Positions 11,379 to 23,600 of a stretch of 64,000 bases of DNA are shown here, piece after piece. The notes below the pieces were generated by a model that made no database searches, was not told where the DNA came from, and worked only from the letters and a program-made list of their open reading frames with translations. The stretch comes from Melampsora larici-populina 98AG31 (taxonomy: Eukaryota; Basidiomycota; Pucciniomycetes; Pucciniales; Melampsoraceae), in the NCBI RefSeq assembly GCF_000204055.1, contig NW_006768810.1, forward strand, positions 662,224-726,223, given 5' to 3'. Position numbers and translations under genes: made by a program. Every line of letters begins with the position of its first letter. The first letter of the stretch is position 1.

Positions 11379-12491
11379 ATATTTCAAAGCTTTCATAAAC
11401 AAGCACACCAATAGACACACAACTTATCTGTAGAGACATCTCAAGTGTGCTAGGATGATTGATATATCATTTTTGTGCCACCATCCTGACAGTGATAGAT
11501 GCTTTGACACAGAGCATCTGTTTTGGAAACTCAACATCACTCAAAATTGACAACATGATAAATTTGTTACAAGAGTACTTGGCAGTCATTGGACATCCCT
11601 AATGGCTGTCAGTCAGTCTACTAGTGTGTGCTGCCCCTTTGAATTTTTGGCATGCCTGGTGTACCCTTTGACATGTCAAACATGCTGCACCAACCACCTG
11701 AGCTGGCTCAGGTGCATCTGCAACACATCAAGCCGGGGCCGGTATGGTGACCGGTCAGTATGCTATCTCAGCCCTCTCTGGGGTGCTACCACCACAATAT
11801 TGGCCTGATTCAATAAAGATATTCCGAGTCTCTATTCATTCAATCACCTGCTTGACAATGCCTTTAGAATAATGGAAAGTCAGAGCCAAGTATTTCCCTG
11901 AAGGCTCAGGTTTATCATGTATGAGGGAGACTTAATTCATGAGCTAAAAGAAGTGATTAGTTAAAAGACAGGTCCTCCTTGGACTTGTACAAATTACTGT
12001 TGATTCACGGCACTCCGCTGAGGAAAGTATACTATAAGGAAAATGGTTGTACTTCCTTTTATACTGGTGGCAGGTGCTTCTAAGATATCCATTTCTTCAC
12101 ATTGTCTCTTTTGCTCCATAAACATGTCATTCAATTTTCTTCTCCAAATATTGTGTAAACCTTGATTGGCTCTTGCCTGAACCTGGATGATTCAGTGCAG
12201 TGTCATCCTCTTTTCACATTCTAAGGTAGTCTTTGTTGTTCTTACAATTCATGTCTTGTCCTCTGGTGTTTTGTTTTCTCTTCCTTAATGAATCTCCGTT
12301 CTTGAAAGACTCATTCATTGCTTTTACGCTTGGTTGGGTTACCCAAACTGTGTGATGGCCAAGACTCCGAAAACAAATTTTGCCACTGACCCAAGAGAGC
12401 CTTCCGATGTCAAAGGAGTGTTTGCCACAATTGGCACCTGCTGGCACGATGCATAATGAGAGCTCGTCGTGTAGCTAATTACCGCACCATA
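11379..12491. other. Intergenic, possible old repeat debris
   Basis: Short frames near 11602 and 12214-12542 show no family signal. Nothing else is supported. Confidence 0.5.
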
Positions 12492-12584
12492 TACTGTCGT
12501 TCTCAAAAAGCTTGTCCGAGTTTTCCCGCAAAACTCGAGCAATTTGGCGGGAAAACTTGGACAAGCTTTTCGAGAACGACAGTA
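12492..12584. mobile_element. Small foldback element, 38-base arms
   Basis: The left arm 12492-12529 starts TACTGTCGTTCTC and the right arm 12547-12584 ends GAGAACGACAGTA. The arms are complementary over 38 bases with two mismatches, and the loop is 17 bases. TA borders both sides. Typical of a foldback MITE; the transcript would form a long hairpin. Confidence 0.75.
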
Positions 12585-13422
12585 AATAAACTTTGGATGT
12601 TGACGTCAAGAAAATCGCGGTTGCTATTGGCAATAGCGGTTGATATTATGGAACGGTTCTCAGCTGTACTTTCCTCTTGGAATCATTCATGTTCACGTGA
12701 GTCCTTGAAATCAACCCAATGTTGAATCAAATGGCATATGCCTGAAACAACCAACATAACAAACAAGTTATGAGGCATTGAATTTTCGCTTTTAACCCCA
12801 TTCTTGTTTGTGGAAGTCTAGTGAGGTCTCTGGTGAGATGTTGAGTCACAACAGTCTGCTTGCAGAGTGCAGTACGTGCTTCGATGGGACGCCGAAAACT
12901 TCAGCTTGTTTCGCCCAGTCAACAAAACTGCACCGAGCTTGATATAACTTGACGACGTTCGCAATCTTCGATGAAGAGACACGTCGGGTACAAAGCCTCG
13001 AGTTGTCCACACTCAGGAGCTCTTCACAACACCCTCAAGAAAGCGATAACATTGGAATGAGTGTCGCCGAGTCGGGCCGGAAATATCGCAAGACACGATG
13101 ATCACATCCTTGTGACCAAGCTCCCAATCACCTTGAGCATTTTCAAAAGTAGATTTTCAAAACTCTCTCCCAACGATCTCTACCCTTCTTTCTTTTTTTC
13201 TCTCGTCACAAAAAATTGACAAGCCTTGCAAATCTTTCGCACCCTGCGTCAAAAAAGAAAGCCTTGTTAATATCATTCAGCTCGTGCCTGGTATCCTACG
13301 ATCCTTCCGGAAATCTTATCCTACAATTCTCTCAATCGCCAAATTATCGTTGCCTTCTAACACATCTCCGAAGGACATCTATTTCAATGTTTCCAGCACT
13401 TCAATTGAAGTGCCAGGGGAAC
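12585..13422. other. Spacer before the decayed hydrolase gene
   Basis: No gene supported. GC content is higher than in the flanks around 12830-13100. The 3' end presumably held the promoter of the gene starting at 13423. Confidence 0.45.
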
Positions 13423-16359
13423 ATGACCCTTCAATCTGTTACATTGTTTTCCTTGATACTGTGTGTGTCTCAAGCGTTAGGTGATTACCCACTCACAGAA
13501 TCTCAGACCCGTCGTGAGGGAAGCTATAGACAGGATATATCCTCTTTTTCCACTTCAAACACCAATGGGTCAGTCGGCTGTATCGTGATTACTCACTACA
13601 TGATGATCCAATAGACTGATATGAGTTTGCTTCTCACGATCAATCAGAAATGGCGGAAACTCTTACAAGAACCGGTGCGGGAAGTGAGTGATATGGGATG
13701 AACTTCGTCTCACCAATGCATCAACAATTATCTGACCAATTTTGGCCCACAGACCTTACGAACCGTCCGCGCCTGCCCTCACAATACAAGGTCAATTTCC
13801 TTCTCCGCAGATGTCCAGAGGCCGTAGATTGGAATTTGGGTGCACGCCAGCGATTCAGCCTTACATCTCAACAGACAACGAAAGCACAATCTACATGGTT
13901 GTCGACGCTGTTTTGACACAGTATGAGACCACCAGGTCGATTGAGATATCACCTGAAACGTCAGAGTTACAAGTCGTGGTCATCAATACCAATACTAGTA
14001 AAGCCGTAGCGTCAGGAATGGTCAAAGTCCACACACTAGGCAATCAAATGAAATTCTCCTTCAAGGATCTCGGTGAACCGAGCATGAAAGCGTACAACTT
14101 AATCTGCCAAGCATATGTCAATGAACAATGGATAACAGAAGCTTCTACAAGCGTAAAATATCTACCCTCCAACTTGCAGAAAGGTATCGCAAGCGTGGTT
14201 AGAATGAATGCAGAGTCAGGAACATTGATGGTAACAGACGAAGGAGGTGAAATGATGCCCTTTATTCCATTTGGGTATGTATCATCATCCTAAAGTTTCG
14301 TATGAAGCAATATTGCTGTCTTTCTGAACACGATTTTGATTCTATCTTTCCTTGGTTCTTTTCGTAAATCAAACCACTCAGTTTCTTTGCTAGTGAGTAA
14401 CTTTCTTTGCAGTATCTACAAGACCCACGGAAAGTATAAGCTCACGAATCAAGTTGCATCTCTACAAATATCTACAAATCGATAGCGTATGAAAACTATC
14501 TAGACTCTCCCAACCTATCACAGATCATACTGGATATGCAGAGCCGAGGCAGTAAGTCTTATTTCATACTGCGTGACGATTATTTTCTTCTATAGTTGGT
14601 CAATTCCAGAACAGCGAAGCGGAGCTAACCAGAGCTGAACATTATTCCATCGCGATTTCAGTTAACACCGTCCAACCTGTCGTTAGGGAACCTAGTGTTA
14701 CGGATCTTGGAAAGTTAGCCTCAGTCTTGTCAAACTTCAGTCGGGCTGGGATGTGGATACAATATGATATGACGCGATCGTTCAAAAACACTAAACAGTT
14801 GAGCTTTCTTTAAACCACGTTAGAAGACTCTCAGAGAAATCTCTTATCTAGCTTCTTTCTAGACTAGCAAAACAGTTAAAAAAAATCAAGTCACATGGGA
14901 ACTTATTAGTCTACCATACGGCAAATGAGTTGAGTGATGTTTAAAAAGTCTTTTCATCTGGTTGAAAGATCCTGACTAGAACATATTTTCAAAATTTGGC
15001 GAAAAAAATTCTTGCGCCGATGTCAAACCTGAAATCTTGAAACAAATCAGACCTGATGGGACTGATGAATCGGTAGATGCACTATTTCAGTCAAGTGAAT
15101 TCATACAATCGATGGATCCTTACCGTCCGGTTTCCTTGGTGCGCGACTTTGGAATTTATCTTACGAAATGCTACCAACCGGTCTGACCAGTGCACAATTC
15201 CAACTATCTTGATAGACCTTGACCTGCGCCGACTATCGCTTTACGGACTATTCGCGTGATACTGATATTGTGATGACAGGTTGGTGCAGCGTGCTCCGTG
15301 CATTTAGTATCGAGAAATAGAGTTCCACACAATGCTGAGTTTTTTTGTTCTTCCGCTTCAAAGATCCATATATGATCGGCTTGAAATCTGCTTCGTTGAG
15401 TAACTTTTCTACCATGTCACTTGACTTGAAAGGAAGATGTACTTCATCCGCTGAACAAATCAACATTTCTCTACTCCCTGATGGAAAGCAGAGTCTCAAC
15501 GACATTTGGCACGGTATGCAATTCAACATATGGGGATTGTGGTTGCGACAAGTAAGTCTCCTTCACTCGGTGCTTGATTTAAAAGACGACAGACACCTGA
15601 CTGGAAACTTGACTTGAAGCTGTCGAGGCCAGTACTTAGATCTTTTATACCGATTGAGGGTATTTAGAGAACGACGACATTATCTCGGAAAAGACCGTAC
15701 CATGCAACTCTGGGCAGTTCCGCAAGCATTTGGCGAACACGATCACTGGTCACGTTCACCAACGGGAGACGAATTTCTGCTAATGTGTACGGTATACCTT
15801 ATTGAAGGAGCTGTCGGCTTGATGGGATGGAGAGAAGACGCAAAAACGACAGCTGACGTGAGTATCATACCTCAGACGCTTCTACCGTACTCAAACAGCT
15901 CGCAACTCGTTACGAATTTTGCGTCTATCAACCTGTTTTTATAAGATAACTCATTGATATTGATGATGCTCTACATCTTTACCACAGTTGAAGAAGGGTG
16001 CTGCTAAAATAGGAAATGCGCTTCCAGAAATCATGCCGTTTTTAGGTCTGCCCCAGGCTTTTCTTCCAATCCCACCGTCAACACCCTATCCAAATGATAC
16101 ATTTATTGCACGAGTGTGGCCAAATCCTAAGAACAACACAATGCTTGTTTTGGTGGCAAACCTGGTGGAACAGTCTGTGAATTGGACTATCAAACCACCA
16201 AAATCATCTTTTTTACCACAAGGTAAAAATATCGTAACAAAAACACTATATCTTTCAGAGGGAGAAGCTTCAGCAAATGTGACGGTCAGCGGGGAAAGTA
16301 TCAGTCTTACAGGAACGATTCAAGGACTTGGTTGTGGTGCTTGGATCATTCCCATGTGA
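13423..16359 (+). pseudogene. Decayed secreted glycoside-hydrolase-like protein
   Basis: The start ATG at 13423 opens a clear signal peptide, MTLQSVTLFSLILCVSQALG. A long coding block follows from about 13811 (after a CTCCGCAG acceptor) to 14274, ending IPFG before GTATGT. From 14410 to 15620 the sequence still resembles coding text in pieces, such as DTDIVMT near 15262, but with many stops and frame changes. The last two exons are clean: about 15650-15858 with QLWAVPQAFGEHDHWSR, and 15988-16359 starting LKKGAAKIGNALPE. The motif order resembles large secreted proteins of basidiomycetes annotated as glycoside-hydrolase catalytic-core proteins. That match is from memory. The central stops argue for a pseudogene, though a poor assembly of the middle cannot be excluded. 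Confidence 0.65.
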
Positions 16360-16478
16360 AGAAAAAAGTGTATGATCTCAACTTGTATTTAGTGCTTTTG
16401 TTTCCATCTTTGTACTTGAACATGTGGACATATGTCACTGGAAACTGCGTGTTTGATGGTAGATTATTATGCTATTAT

Positions 16479-16580
16479 GGTGGTCAAACCTGTGCAAGAA
16501 ATTTGCAAGACCGACGTGCAAGATCCGCGCAAGATCCGTGCAAGATTTCTTGCACCGATCTTGCACAAGTATGTTTTTCA
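16479..16580. repeat. Left subterminal GTGCAAG array of the Harbinger element
   Basis: Five GTGCAAG-type words (one reads CGCAAG, one TTGCAAG), then two CTTGCAC words in opposite orientation within 100 bases. The mirror array is at 27085-27165. Likely transposase-binding repeats. Confidence 0.7.
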
Positions 16581-16614
16581 CAACCCCACCGTAATTACCC
16601 AAACTTCACTCATC

Positions 16615-18235
16615 ATGCCACGTGTCTCATCCAGAAGACAAGTGATTCGAATGTTCAAGCGACTCGCCAATCTAGACTACCCTTATACCTCTCACAGTCT
16701 TGTTTTAACGCGAAAGCGAAAGGGTTTCCGCAGCTCAAGTTCAGGTTTCTCCGCCTTCTTCCAGCTACTACAGATTCCTCAACTTCAATCGGTGTTCAAT
16801 CTGGAACCATATGTTTGTGTGGCTCTCTGGATGCTATTTCAACGACGACCGAAGCGTTTGCTCCAATCATCGGCGCGCCAAGCTGAACAACACCCACTGG
16901 CTTTATTCGATAATCCGGGATTATGGTCACTCGCAATTGACATGATCGAGCGAAAGCGATACTTCGAATCCAGGCGTCGCGAACCTCAAGCATGTCTAAC
17001 GATGTTCAACAGATTTTGGGGATCACACGATACAACCTTTTTAACCCTTGTATGTTTGCTTATCCAGATATGAATTTTCAAGTTGTCTACAAGCTAATTG
17101 TTGGTTTCACTTGCATATCTAGGCTCGAATGAATCGGTCTAGCTTCTTAACATTACTGAACAAAATCGCATCGTCTGACTTATTCGAGAATCAATCAAAC
17201 TGTCCGCAGGCCCCAATCGAGCTGCAACTGATTGTGACTCTGGCCAATCTTGGCCTTTCTGGAAATGGGGGTGGTCTGAATGTTCTCGCCCATATATTTG
17301 GCATTTCAAGTGAGTTTCAAAAATGACACGGTTGAAGCTATTTAATTAGTTACTTTCACTGACTTGATGCTTTCAGAAGGGAGCGTTGAAAATTACACAT
17401 GGAGATGTGTGGTTGCGATTGTCCGATTGGAGAGAGAATATTTGTCCTGGCCAACCCCCACGGAGCGAGCGAAGATTCGACAAAATGTGGGCAAAAACGG
17501 TCCTTTCAAAGGTTGTGTAGGTTTTGTTGACAGTACCTTGATACCGCTTGCTTTTGGTCCTCCGAAGTGCAAAGAGGATTATTGGACTCGGAAGTTTTTT
17601 TATGCAGTCAACTCCATGCTTGTATGCACGCATGATTGTAGGATCACGTTTGCTCGGCATGGGTGGTGTGGCAGTGTGCATGACCAGCGAGTCATGCGTA
17701 CATCTTCAGTAAGTTTGTTATTTTTTTATTTCTGGTGTATGGTATTCATTCAAAACACTTACAATGTTTGAATTTGGATGTCAAGTTGTGGTCGGACCCA
17801 AACAATTTTTTTTCAGAAGGAGAGTATCTTCTGGCGGATTCTGGGTACAGCTCCAACTCGTTCATCATTCCAGCTTTCAAAAGAGTGGGAGGTCTTCCTC
17901 TGACCCGCGAGAAGATGTTATTCAACAAACTCTTGAGTGAATTACGTGTTGCAATCGAACATTGTAATGGAATGCTGAAATCTCGATGGCAATCTCTGAA
18001 AGACCTACGATTACTCTTAAAGGACAAGAAGTGTGTAGCCCGTTTGAATGCTTGGATCTCAGCGTGTTGTATCCTGCACAACTTCCTGTTGGATCAGAAT
18101 GAGGGATGTGCTTTTCATTATGATATCACTACTCCTGTGGATCCCGAAGACAAGTTCATTTTGAATGAGATCCGAGAAGACGATGATGAAGACACAAGAA
18201 TGCGTGTATTCCGCCTTTTTTGTGAATTGTTGTAA
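16615..18235 (+). CDS. PIF/Harbinger DDE transposase
   Basis: Four exons, 16615-17049, 17123-17309, 17377-17708 and 17786-18235, give 467 residues with all introns GT-AG and in phase. The catalytic core is visible: Asp259 in GFVDSTLIPL, Asp336 in LLADSGYSS and Glu376 in RVAIEHCNGMLKSRW, the expected DDE layout with 39 residues between the last two. GISKGSVENYTW upstream fits the helix-turn-helix part before the DDE domain. The enzyme would cut and join the element ends in the nucleus, normally together with the accessory DNA-binding protein encoded on the opposite strand of the same element. The frame is intact, so it could still supply activity to related MITEs such as 27316-27568. Confidence 0.9.
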
Positions 18236-18523
18236 ACTTTTTACACTCTTTGTTTGTTTATCTGCTTAGGATGTTATTAGGTAGTAGCAATTTGAAAATA
18301 TCCTTTTTCTTGTTTGCTGCTCGTTAAAGCGCTTGTGCGTAATAAGCAAATGAGAGCTAGAATTAAAATAATGAAATCGATTGCTTATTATCGAGACAAC
18401 TAGACAGCTGATTCCAAAGTTTTTTTTTGGATTTTAGTTTGTAAAGCACACTGCAAAGGAAAGAATACAAAAAGGAAACAACAATTGATTTCAAGTTTTA
18501 AAAGAATCAAACTGGGAAATCGT

Positions 18524-19660
18524 TCACATGAGGTTGAAACAAATAACAAATTGCCTAAACAGGCTTTTAACAAACTCCCTGGGTATTATCCCTCCAGTTC
18601 CCCTATCATAGCAATCACGCATGTCAGTGTTGCCCAAAATCGTTTTGATTTGATAATGCAAATATATGAGGGTAGAACACTTACTACAAAGTTGTTCTTC
18701 TTGCTCTTCAACTTCTTTTTTAGCTTCCTCCATTGACAAACCAAGTGCCTTATACTTTGCTAACATAGCCAACTTGCGTTCGCTCCTAGCTGTAATGAGA
18801 TCTTCACGGCTGCAAGCCAACTGAGATTTTGCAAGATCGAGTTCAACTCGGTCTTGCTCAAGTTTGATTTGAGCACGTTCGGTGCGTTCGGAATCCTTCA
18901 AAGCATCGTCTCCTCCGGAAAGGTGACGGGATAGTGCATCCGCCAGTTTGGCCTGAGTCTTAAGCTCTTCCTGTCGTGCATCTTGCTCAGCCTTCATGTA
19001 CTTCTCTTCAGATAACCATCGATCCTTCTCAAGCTTGATTCTCTCAGATTTTTCTTCACGTGAGGGTAGTTGAGAAGATAAGAGATTGTGTACATCCAAT
19101 GCTGAGCTAGAGGTCGACCTCAAACCTTGATTGTTATCGATTTGAGCTGATCTGGGTCGTTTGGCAGGTCGTCCAGGTGGGCGGTGAGCGCTTACACCTT
19201 TGCTTGACTTGTCTGGAGATGGTGAAGATCTTCGGGCTTGGGACATTGAAATAATATCAGGACCGTTGGACGAGATGGTGAAGTCTAAATCTTGGGTAAG
19301 CTCGCCATTGTTTTCCAAAGGACTTATATCAAAATCTCGGGTTTCGTGTAATGACGATATATTGCTATCTGGAGAGTGGCTACATGTGCGCTTGGTAGAG
19401 GGAAGAGGAAGAACACTATCTTCATCTAAAACATCCCCACTTTCACGTACGGACTGGGGTATCACATTAGTGCGAGTTGACATAAAAGGTAAGAGATCGT
19501 AGTAGTAGACGCATCGTTGGAACAAAAGCTCTAAATGAGAGTGATACACAATTGTACATAAGCATTTGACCTTTCAAAGTATGATCAGCCATGGAGGTAA
19601 AGGCACATACGGTCAAACTTTGATTTGGTTGAATGCTCTATTGCCTTCCATTCATCACTA
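18524..19660 (-). pseudogene. Harbinger accessory protein, C-terminal half (split by Copia)
   Basis: Reading on the minus strand from the Copia junction, SDEWKAIEHSTKSKFD is followed by an intron (about 19531-19617) and by LLFQRCVYYYDLLPFM. Further on are an AT-hook, RPPGRPAKRPR, and a long charged coiled coil (about 19100-18690) rich in Glu, Lys and Arg. The end may involve one more intron with donor near 18684. Accessory proteins of PIF/Harbinger elements bind DNA and help the transposase enter the nucleus. The upstream half is at 26133-26992; the insertion cuts the gene in the middle, so it should be inactive. Confidence 0.75.
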
Positions 19661-19665
19661 TCAGA
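19661..19665. repeat. Target duplication TCAGA, left copy
   Basis: TCAGA directly precedes the LTR at 19666 and is repeated at 26128-26132 after the other LTR. A 5-base duplication is the normal result of Copia integration. Confidence 0.9.
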
Positions 19666-20528
19666 TGAAAAGCGACAAATCTCCTTTGTCGAGATACCTG
19701 AATTCCCGTGACAGTTTCTAGAAGTGAGTCTCAATCACTTCTCGTCACAATACCTGAAACACTAACCTGAATTCCCGTGACAGTTTCTAGAAGTGAGTCT
19801 CAATCACTTCTCGTCACAATACCTGAAACACTAACCTATAAGGTTTGTTCAGGTCACAATATAAAATAAGGAAAAGGGTCGACGCGATGAGTTCAGTAAG
19901 ATTCTTTTCCTTTCCGTAAGAAGACGGATCAATTTCACCTGAATTCCCGTGACAGTTTCTAGAAGTGAGTCTCAATCACTTCTCGTCACAATACCTGAAA
20001 CACTAACCTATATAGAACAAAAGATAGAAATAGACAAGTACAAAAAGGACACTACTTGTTAGATGAAGAGAATAGAAAGAATAGACCAGTTGACTATGTA
20101 TCTGACCTATAAGGTTTGTTCAGGTCACAATATAAAATAAGGAAAAGGGTCGACGCGATGAGTTCAGTAAGATCTAGCGTCGACAATGATTCAGATGAAA
20201 AAGAAAAAGATAACATCACAGTATGATAATTAGTAACAGTCATATTGAAGATCAAACTAATGGAGAGTAGAGACTATTGATGATAATGTAGTGAAGGGGT
20301 TGAACTTACTCTTTTCCTTTCCGTAAGAAGACGGATAAAGGAAAAGAGTATTAGCGCGAAAAGGGGGAGGCGCAATTTAAATAGGGATCATTTAAGTTTG
20401 AGTCTGACATCTTAAGTTTGAATAAAACTACTGTATTTTAGTATGTAAAGTGATTTGATACTTAGAGTCTTATTCACCTTTCACCACGGCTGAAACCTAG
20501 GTACGAGAGACTGAGGTGTCTCTCAACA
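19666..20528 (-). repeat. Copia 3' LTR
   Basis: 863 bases. Contains three copies of a roughly 70-base unit (hairpin cores at 19708-19748, 19777-19817 and 19949-19989). Also two copies of a segment starting ACCTATAAGGTTTGTTCAGG, and two copies of a CTTTTCCTTTCCGTAAGAAG motif; the second of these forms a stem with AAAGGAAAAGAG near 20310-20348. Carries the element's terminal TG...CA. Confidence 0.95.
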
Positions 20529-20545
20529 CACCCCCTGTTTCAGCT
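20529..20545 (-). other. Polypurine tract of the Copia element
   Basis: On the minus strand the bases just before the 3' LTR read AAACAGGGGGTG, a purine-rich primer for plus-strand DNA synthesis. Confidence 0.6.
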
Positions 20546-20546
20546 G

Positions 20547-23500
20547 TCAGTGTATGACTTCTAAACCAATTTGATGACGCAATTCCTTGAATGGTCCGGG
20601 GTGAAGTGGTTTTGTTAATGTATCAGCAAACATGTTCTTTGTACTAATATGCCTAAGCTTGATTAAATTCTTCTCCACTTGTTCTCTTATCCAATGGTAC
20701 TGCACTTCTATGTGCTTTGTTCTTGCGTGAAAAATAGCTTTCTTGGTCAAGGATACTGCACCTGTACTATCGCTGCATAGAACCGTGGCTTCAGATTGAG
20801 GTAGTGAGATGTTTGACAATAATCCTCTAAGCCATACTACTTCTTGACCAGCCTCTGTTGTAGCTTTGTATTTGGCCTCGGTTGATGATAGAGAAACGGT
20901 GGGCTGTAAACGACTTTTCCAACTTACAGCAGCTCCGTTAAGTTTGAATAGATAACCGGTAGTTGATCTTCGTGTGTTCGGATCACCAGCCCAATCTGAA
21001 TCAGTGTGGCATTCAGGATAGCACCAGCTCTGATTCCCTTCGATAACATTGTCTTGAGGTGAATAATGTAGTCCTAAGCATTGAGTACCTTTCAAATATC
21101 GAAGTACGTGTAATCCCATCTGCCAGGCTATAGTTGAAGGTCGTGAAAGATGTTGAGACAGAGCACCTACTGCATAAGCAATATCCGGCCTTGTACCCTG
21201 AGCAATGTACATTAGGCTACCCACCAAGCTGTTATACGGAAGGTTAGATTGTTTGAATTCGATAACGTCAGAGTCGGTGGCTTTCATGATCTTTGTGCCG
21301 CCTGGAAAAGGAGTCGAAGCTGGTTTGCTATCTTCAGCATGAAATCTTTCCAGTACCGTCTGGATGAAAGCTGATTGACTTAAAGCATAACCCCCATTGT
21401 CTGTGGAGTAGATCTCAATACCAACAACGCAATGTGCCGGACCCAAGTCCTCCATCTTCCACTTCATCTTCAGCAGGGATTTGATTTCATCTATTTTATC
21501 TCCGGTGATTGCCATATCATCGACGTGGAGGTAGAGTAAAGTTTCCAAACCTTCTTCATCTTTACCATACCAAAGAAAAGCATCATGGGGGTTTTGAATT
21601 AGACCAATACTTAATAATTTATCTTTAACTTCGTCACTCCAGCATCTAGCGGACTGCTTGAGGCCATACAACGCTTTCTTCAGTCTAGCTACCTTCCCGT
21701 TTGCTCGCTCAGAGTCGTATCCTTCAGGTAACTCCAGATAAATTTCCTCCTTGAGATCACTATTGAGAAATGCGGCTATAGCATCCATTTGCTCAATAGA
21801 CCAATTCTTAGCTGCTGCAACTGCTACAAGGATACGAAATGAAGCTAGACGGCCAGTGGGTGCGAAAGTATCATTGAAATCTATGCCTTCCGTTTGAGTA
21901 TAACCTTTTGCTACATATCTTGCCTTATGTTTAGATATTGTACCATCGGGATGAACTTTATATTTGAAATGCCAACGCCCACCTACTACAGGTGCATTCT
22001 TTGGTCGGTCCACAATTTCCCACACTCCCATGTTCATAATGTTCTGCATCTCCTTGTCACACGCAGCTTTCCATTTGTCAGCATCGGGCATCTTCATAGC
22101 CATTTTATAACTCTTTGGTTCAGCCCTAGCCTTCATAGCTTCTCGACACATGTACACTTTTGATAAGTGAGAGGATTGTGAGATTTTTGGTACAAAACTT
22201 CTCATAGGTGGAGCTTCAGCCCAGTCTGATTCTCCTGGAGCGTAACGCTGGACAGGACGACAATCGCGAGTTGATCGTCTAGGCTCATCTTGCACGGATG
22301 GTTGAATAGTTGTTGTCTGGTCTTTGGTATTAGAGATTGGATCTTCTTCAACGGGAGGTTCATCCTCATGATTAATCGGAGGGGTTTCTAAGATAGTCTT
22401 AGGAGTGAGACTCTCCATCAACATATCATCTTCGTCATCCGTTAAATCAGGACGAGTCATAGTGTTCTCGTTTGGTTCATTTTCTGGCTCGTTCCTTTCT
22501 GTGGGTTCAAGCGGCAGATCTTCGATAAACAACCAATCAGGGTTGTCTTCGGCATCCTTAAGAAAAGGGAAAACAAGGGGTTGAAAAGTCACGTCGTGAC
22601 TGGTATGGATTTGATTTGATTCTTGGTCCAAGATAATGAAATTGTGATTATCCTCCGCCACTCCAATCAGGATACCTGGACGAGAGACAGCCTCAAACTT
22701 TCCTCCTCGAATTTCTTTTCGAATGTGGCGGTAAGCAAGGCACCCGAAAGGAAGAAAGCGTTTCAAACTTGGTTGTCTTCCTTTCCAGAGGGCGTAGGGA
22801 GTAGTTTTAAGATTCAGTGAAGTTGTGATAGTTCGATTCTGTAACATGACAGAATATGAGACCGCGTGATACCAGTATTTAATTGGTATGCATGACTGTA
22901 TCATCATGCAACGAGCTTTTGTGTTGATTGTTCTATTTGAACGCTCAGCCACGCCGTTCTCTTCCGGAGTGTGAGGAGACGTAACACGAGTGATGATACC
23001 CAAGTCTTCCAGGTATGGAGTAAGGAGCCCGTTGATGAACTCGCCTCCTCCATCAAATGAGAACATCTTAAGTTTCTCACCCGTCTGTCTCTCGGCAAAA
23101 CTGATGTATCGTTTGAAGACTTCAAAGACGGTCTCGGCACTTTTGTCTGGTAGGCCAAAAGAGACTCGGTAACTACTATAATCGTCTGTGAACAATATAT
23201 AGTATTCCTCTTGGTTGACAGAAGAAGTTCTAATTATTCCACTCAAATCCACGTGCACATTTTCTAGGAATTTGATAGCTCTAGGCCTAGTGGATGAAAA
23301 TGGTAGGCGATGATTTTTCGCTAAAGGACATACTGGACATCTTGTTATTATTTCAAAATCATTTGTAGTGACAGTTTTAGGAAGTACATCATCAAGATAA
23401 CCAAGGCTCCACATTCTTTTAGGGTACTTTTCACTTGGGTGGCCTAATGAATAGTGTAGTTTCAAAATTGTGAGTTGATTCGACTTTGATATTGATGATA

Positions 23501-23600
23501 GATGTGAACGATGACTGACCGGTGATCTTATGGCCACGTACATCATACTGCCTTCTCCGATAAATTGTCCTATGAATAGCTCCTTCTTCCCATGATCGAT
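20547..23600 (-). CDS. Copia polyprotein, integrase/reverse transcriptase/RNase H part
   Basis: The frame is open from the UGA at 23601-23603 to the stop at 20547; the first Met is at 23546. Domains in order: the integrase zinc finger (LHYSLGHPSEKY...CPVC), the integrase core (HVDLSG, FTDDYS, ENGVAERSNRT), reverse transcriptase (GYTQTEGIDFNDTFAPTGR, then LLYLHVDDMAITG holding the VDD active site) and RNase H (HTDSDWAGDPNTRRSTTGY, VSLSSTEAKYKA). It copies the element RNA to DNA and inserts it. This part continues the same frame as Gag-protease, separated only by the stop, so translation needs readthrough, re-initiation, or the copy is dead. Confidence 0.95.
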   Translation of the reverse strand: MDHGKKELFIGQFIGEGSMMYVAIRSPVSHRSHLSSISKSNQLTILKLHYSLGHPSEKYPKRMWSLGYLDDVLPKTVTTNDFEIITRCPVCPLAKNHRLPFSSTRPRAIKFLENVHVDLSGIIRTSSVNQEEYYILFTDDYSSYRVSFGLPDKSAETVFEVFKRYISFAERQTGEKLKMFSFDGGGEFINGLLTPYLEDLGIITRVTSPHTPEENGVAERSNRTINTKARCMMIQSCIPIKYWYHAVSYSVMLQNRTITTSLNLKTTPYALWKGRQPSLKRFLPFGCLAYRHIRKEIRGGKFEAVSRPGILIGVAEDNHNFIILDQESNQIHTSHDVTFQPLVFPFLKDAEDNPDWLFIEDLPLEPTERNEPENEPNENTMTRPDLTDDEDDMLMESLTPKTILETPPINHEDEPPVEEDPISNTKDQTTTIQPSVQDEPRRSTRDCRPVQRYAPGESDWAEAPPMRSFVPKISQSSHLSKVYMCREAMKARAEPKSYKMAMKMPDADKWKAACDKEMQNIMNMGVWEIVDRPKNAPVVGGRWHFKYKVHPDGTISKHKARYVAKGYTQTEGIDFNDTFAPTGRLASFRILVAVAAAKNWSIEQMDAIAAFLNSDLKEEIYLELPEGYDSERANGKVARLKKALYGLKQSARCWSDEVKDKLLSIGLIQNPHDAFLWYGKDEEGLETLLYLHVDDMAITGDKIDEIKSLLKMKWKMEDLGPAHCVVGIEIYSTDNGGYALSQSAFIQTVLERFHAEDSKPASTPFPGGTKIMKATDSDVIEFKQSNLPYNSLVGSLMYIAQGTRPDIAYAVGALSQHLSRPSTIAWQMGLHVLRYLKGTQCLGLHYSPQDNVIEGNQSWCYPECHTDSDWAGDPNTRRSTTGYLFKLNGAAVSWKSRLQPTVSLSSTEAKYKATTEAGQEVVWLRGLLSNISLPQSEATVLCSDSTGAVSLTKKAIFHARTKHIEVQYHWIREQVEKNLIKLRHISTKNMFADTLTKPLHPGPFKELRHQIGLEVIH

